32,819 nt of DNA, from positions 1 through 32,819 of the forward strand of contig PBTG01000179.1 of assembly GCA_002726535.1 (NCBI GenBank), in the 5' to 3' direction. Numbering within the stretch: the stretch's first letter is position 1; each line of letters starts with the position of its first letter. The position numbers and the translations under genes are program-made. Of the stretch, positions 32,570-32,819 are shown in pieces. The notes below the pieces were generated by a model. The model saw nothing but the letters and a program-made list of their open reading frames with translations, made no database searches and was not told the origin of the DNA. The DNA is from Myxococcales bacterium (lineage in GTDB: Bacteria > Myxococcota_A > UBA9042).

Positions 32570-32819
32570 TTGACTTCATCACCCGTGAAAAGTGAACCAT
32601 CGACGATGGCCTTGCGCTCCGAGAAGCTCTCACCGAGTTCGTGGTAGGCGATGATCCGATCTTGATCCCAGCGCCAACACAAGAGCACGCTCCGCGCCTC
32701 GAAGCGTGACTTGAACGCCACGACCCCCTCGGCACTTTGGATCTCGATATCCAGCAGGAGCAACTCGCGCAATTGTTGTTGTATGGCTAGAGAAAGCTGA
32801 CGAATGTGCCGCTGTCTAC
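32566..32819 (-). CDS. DUF2203-like protein, 5' partial (runs off the window)
   Basis: Open to the window edge: ...RHIRQLSLAIQQQLRELLLLDIEIQSAEGVVAFKSRFEARSVLLCWRWDQDRIIAYHELGESFSERKAI, which follows the DUF2203 pattern DIE-G-VDF-LCW-WHE--F--R. Its stop overlaps the GT-C stop (CTAG). Confidence 0.75.
   Translation of the reverse strand, partial: RQRHIRQLSLAIQQQLRELLLLDIEIQSAEGVVAFKSRFEARSVLLCWRWDQDRIIAYHELGESFSERKAIVDGSLFTGDEVN

Overview
The 32.8 kb window is dense, GC-rich and protein-coding. It looks like a Myxococcota/Bradymonadota-type (delta-proteobacterial) chromosome: many lipoproteins with acidic or Cys-rich linkers, DUF1552/DUF1592 proteins, and AgmX- and lamin-tail-like proteins. 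I assign about 22 CDSs; I recognised no tRNA, rRNA, CRISPR array or transposase. Two regions stand out. (1) 8451-10720 carries a nitrogenase-superfamily pair: a solitary NifD/K-like component-1 protein and a NifH/BchL-like iron protein with intact P-loop and both [4Fe-4S] Cys motifs. The two genes are convergent, their 3' ends overlap by 7 bp, and no second component-1 subunit or nif/bch accessory gene is visible. (2) 18515-25257 is a same-strand cluster of three paralogous lipoproteins built from repeated twin-CX3C modules (mostly CX3C-X9-CX3C). Each has its own low-complexity linker type encoded by tandem DNA repeats. The cluster also encodes a DUF1592 lipoprotein with a CxxCH motif and a Tat-type DUF1552 protein, and one lipoprotein ends in a CX4CH cytochrome-like domain. 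Further points of interest are a VOC-GT2 fusion, a sulfoquinovosidase-like GH31 lipoprotein with an apparent substitution at a sulfonate-binding position, a UDG-like protein with degraded catalytic and Fe-S motifs, a lipoprotein-type SAM methyltransferase, a GT-C protein flanked by duplicated domains, and a perfect 30-bp palindrome inside a coding region. All family calls are made by eye from translations and motifs; no database search was run.
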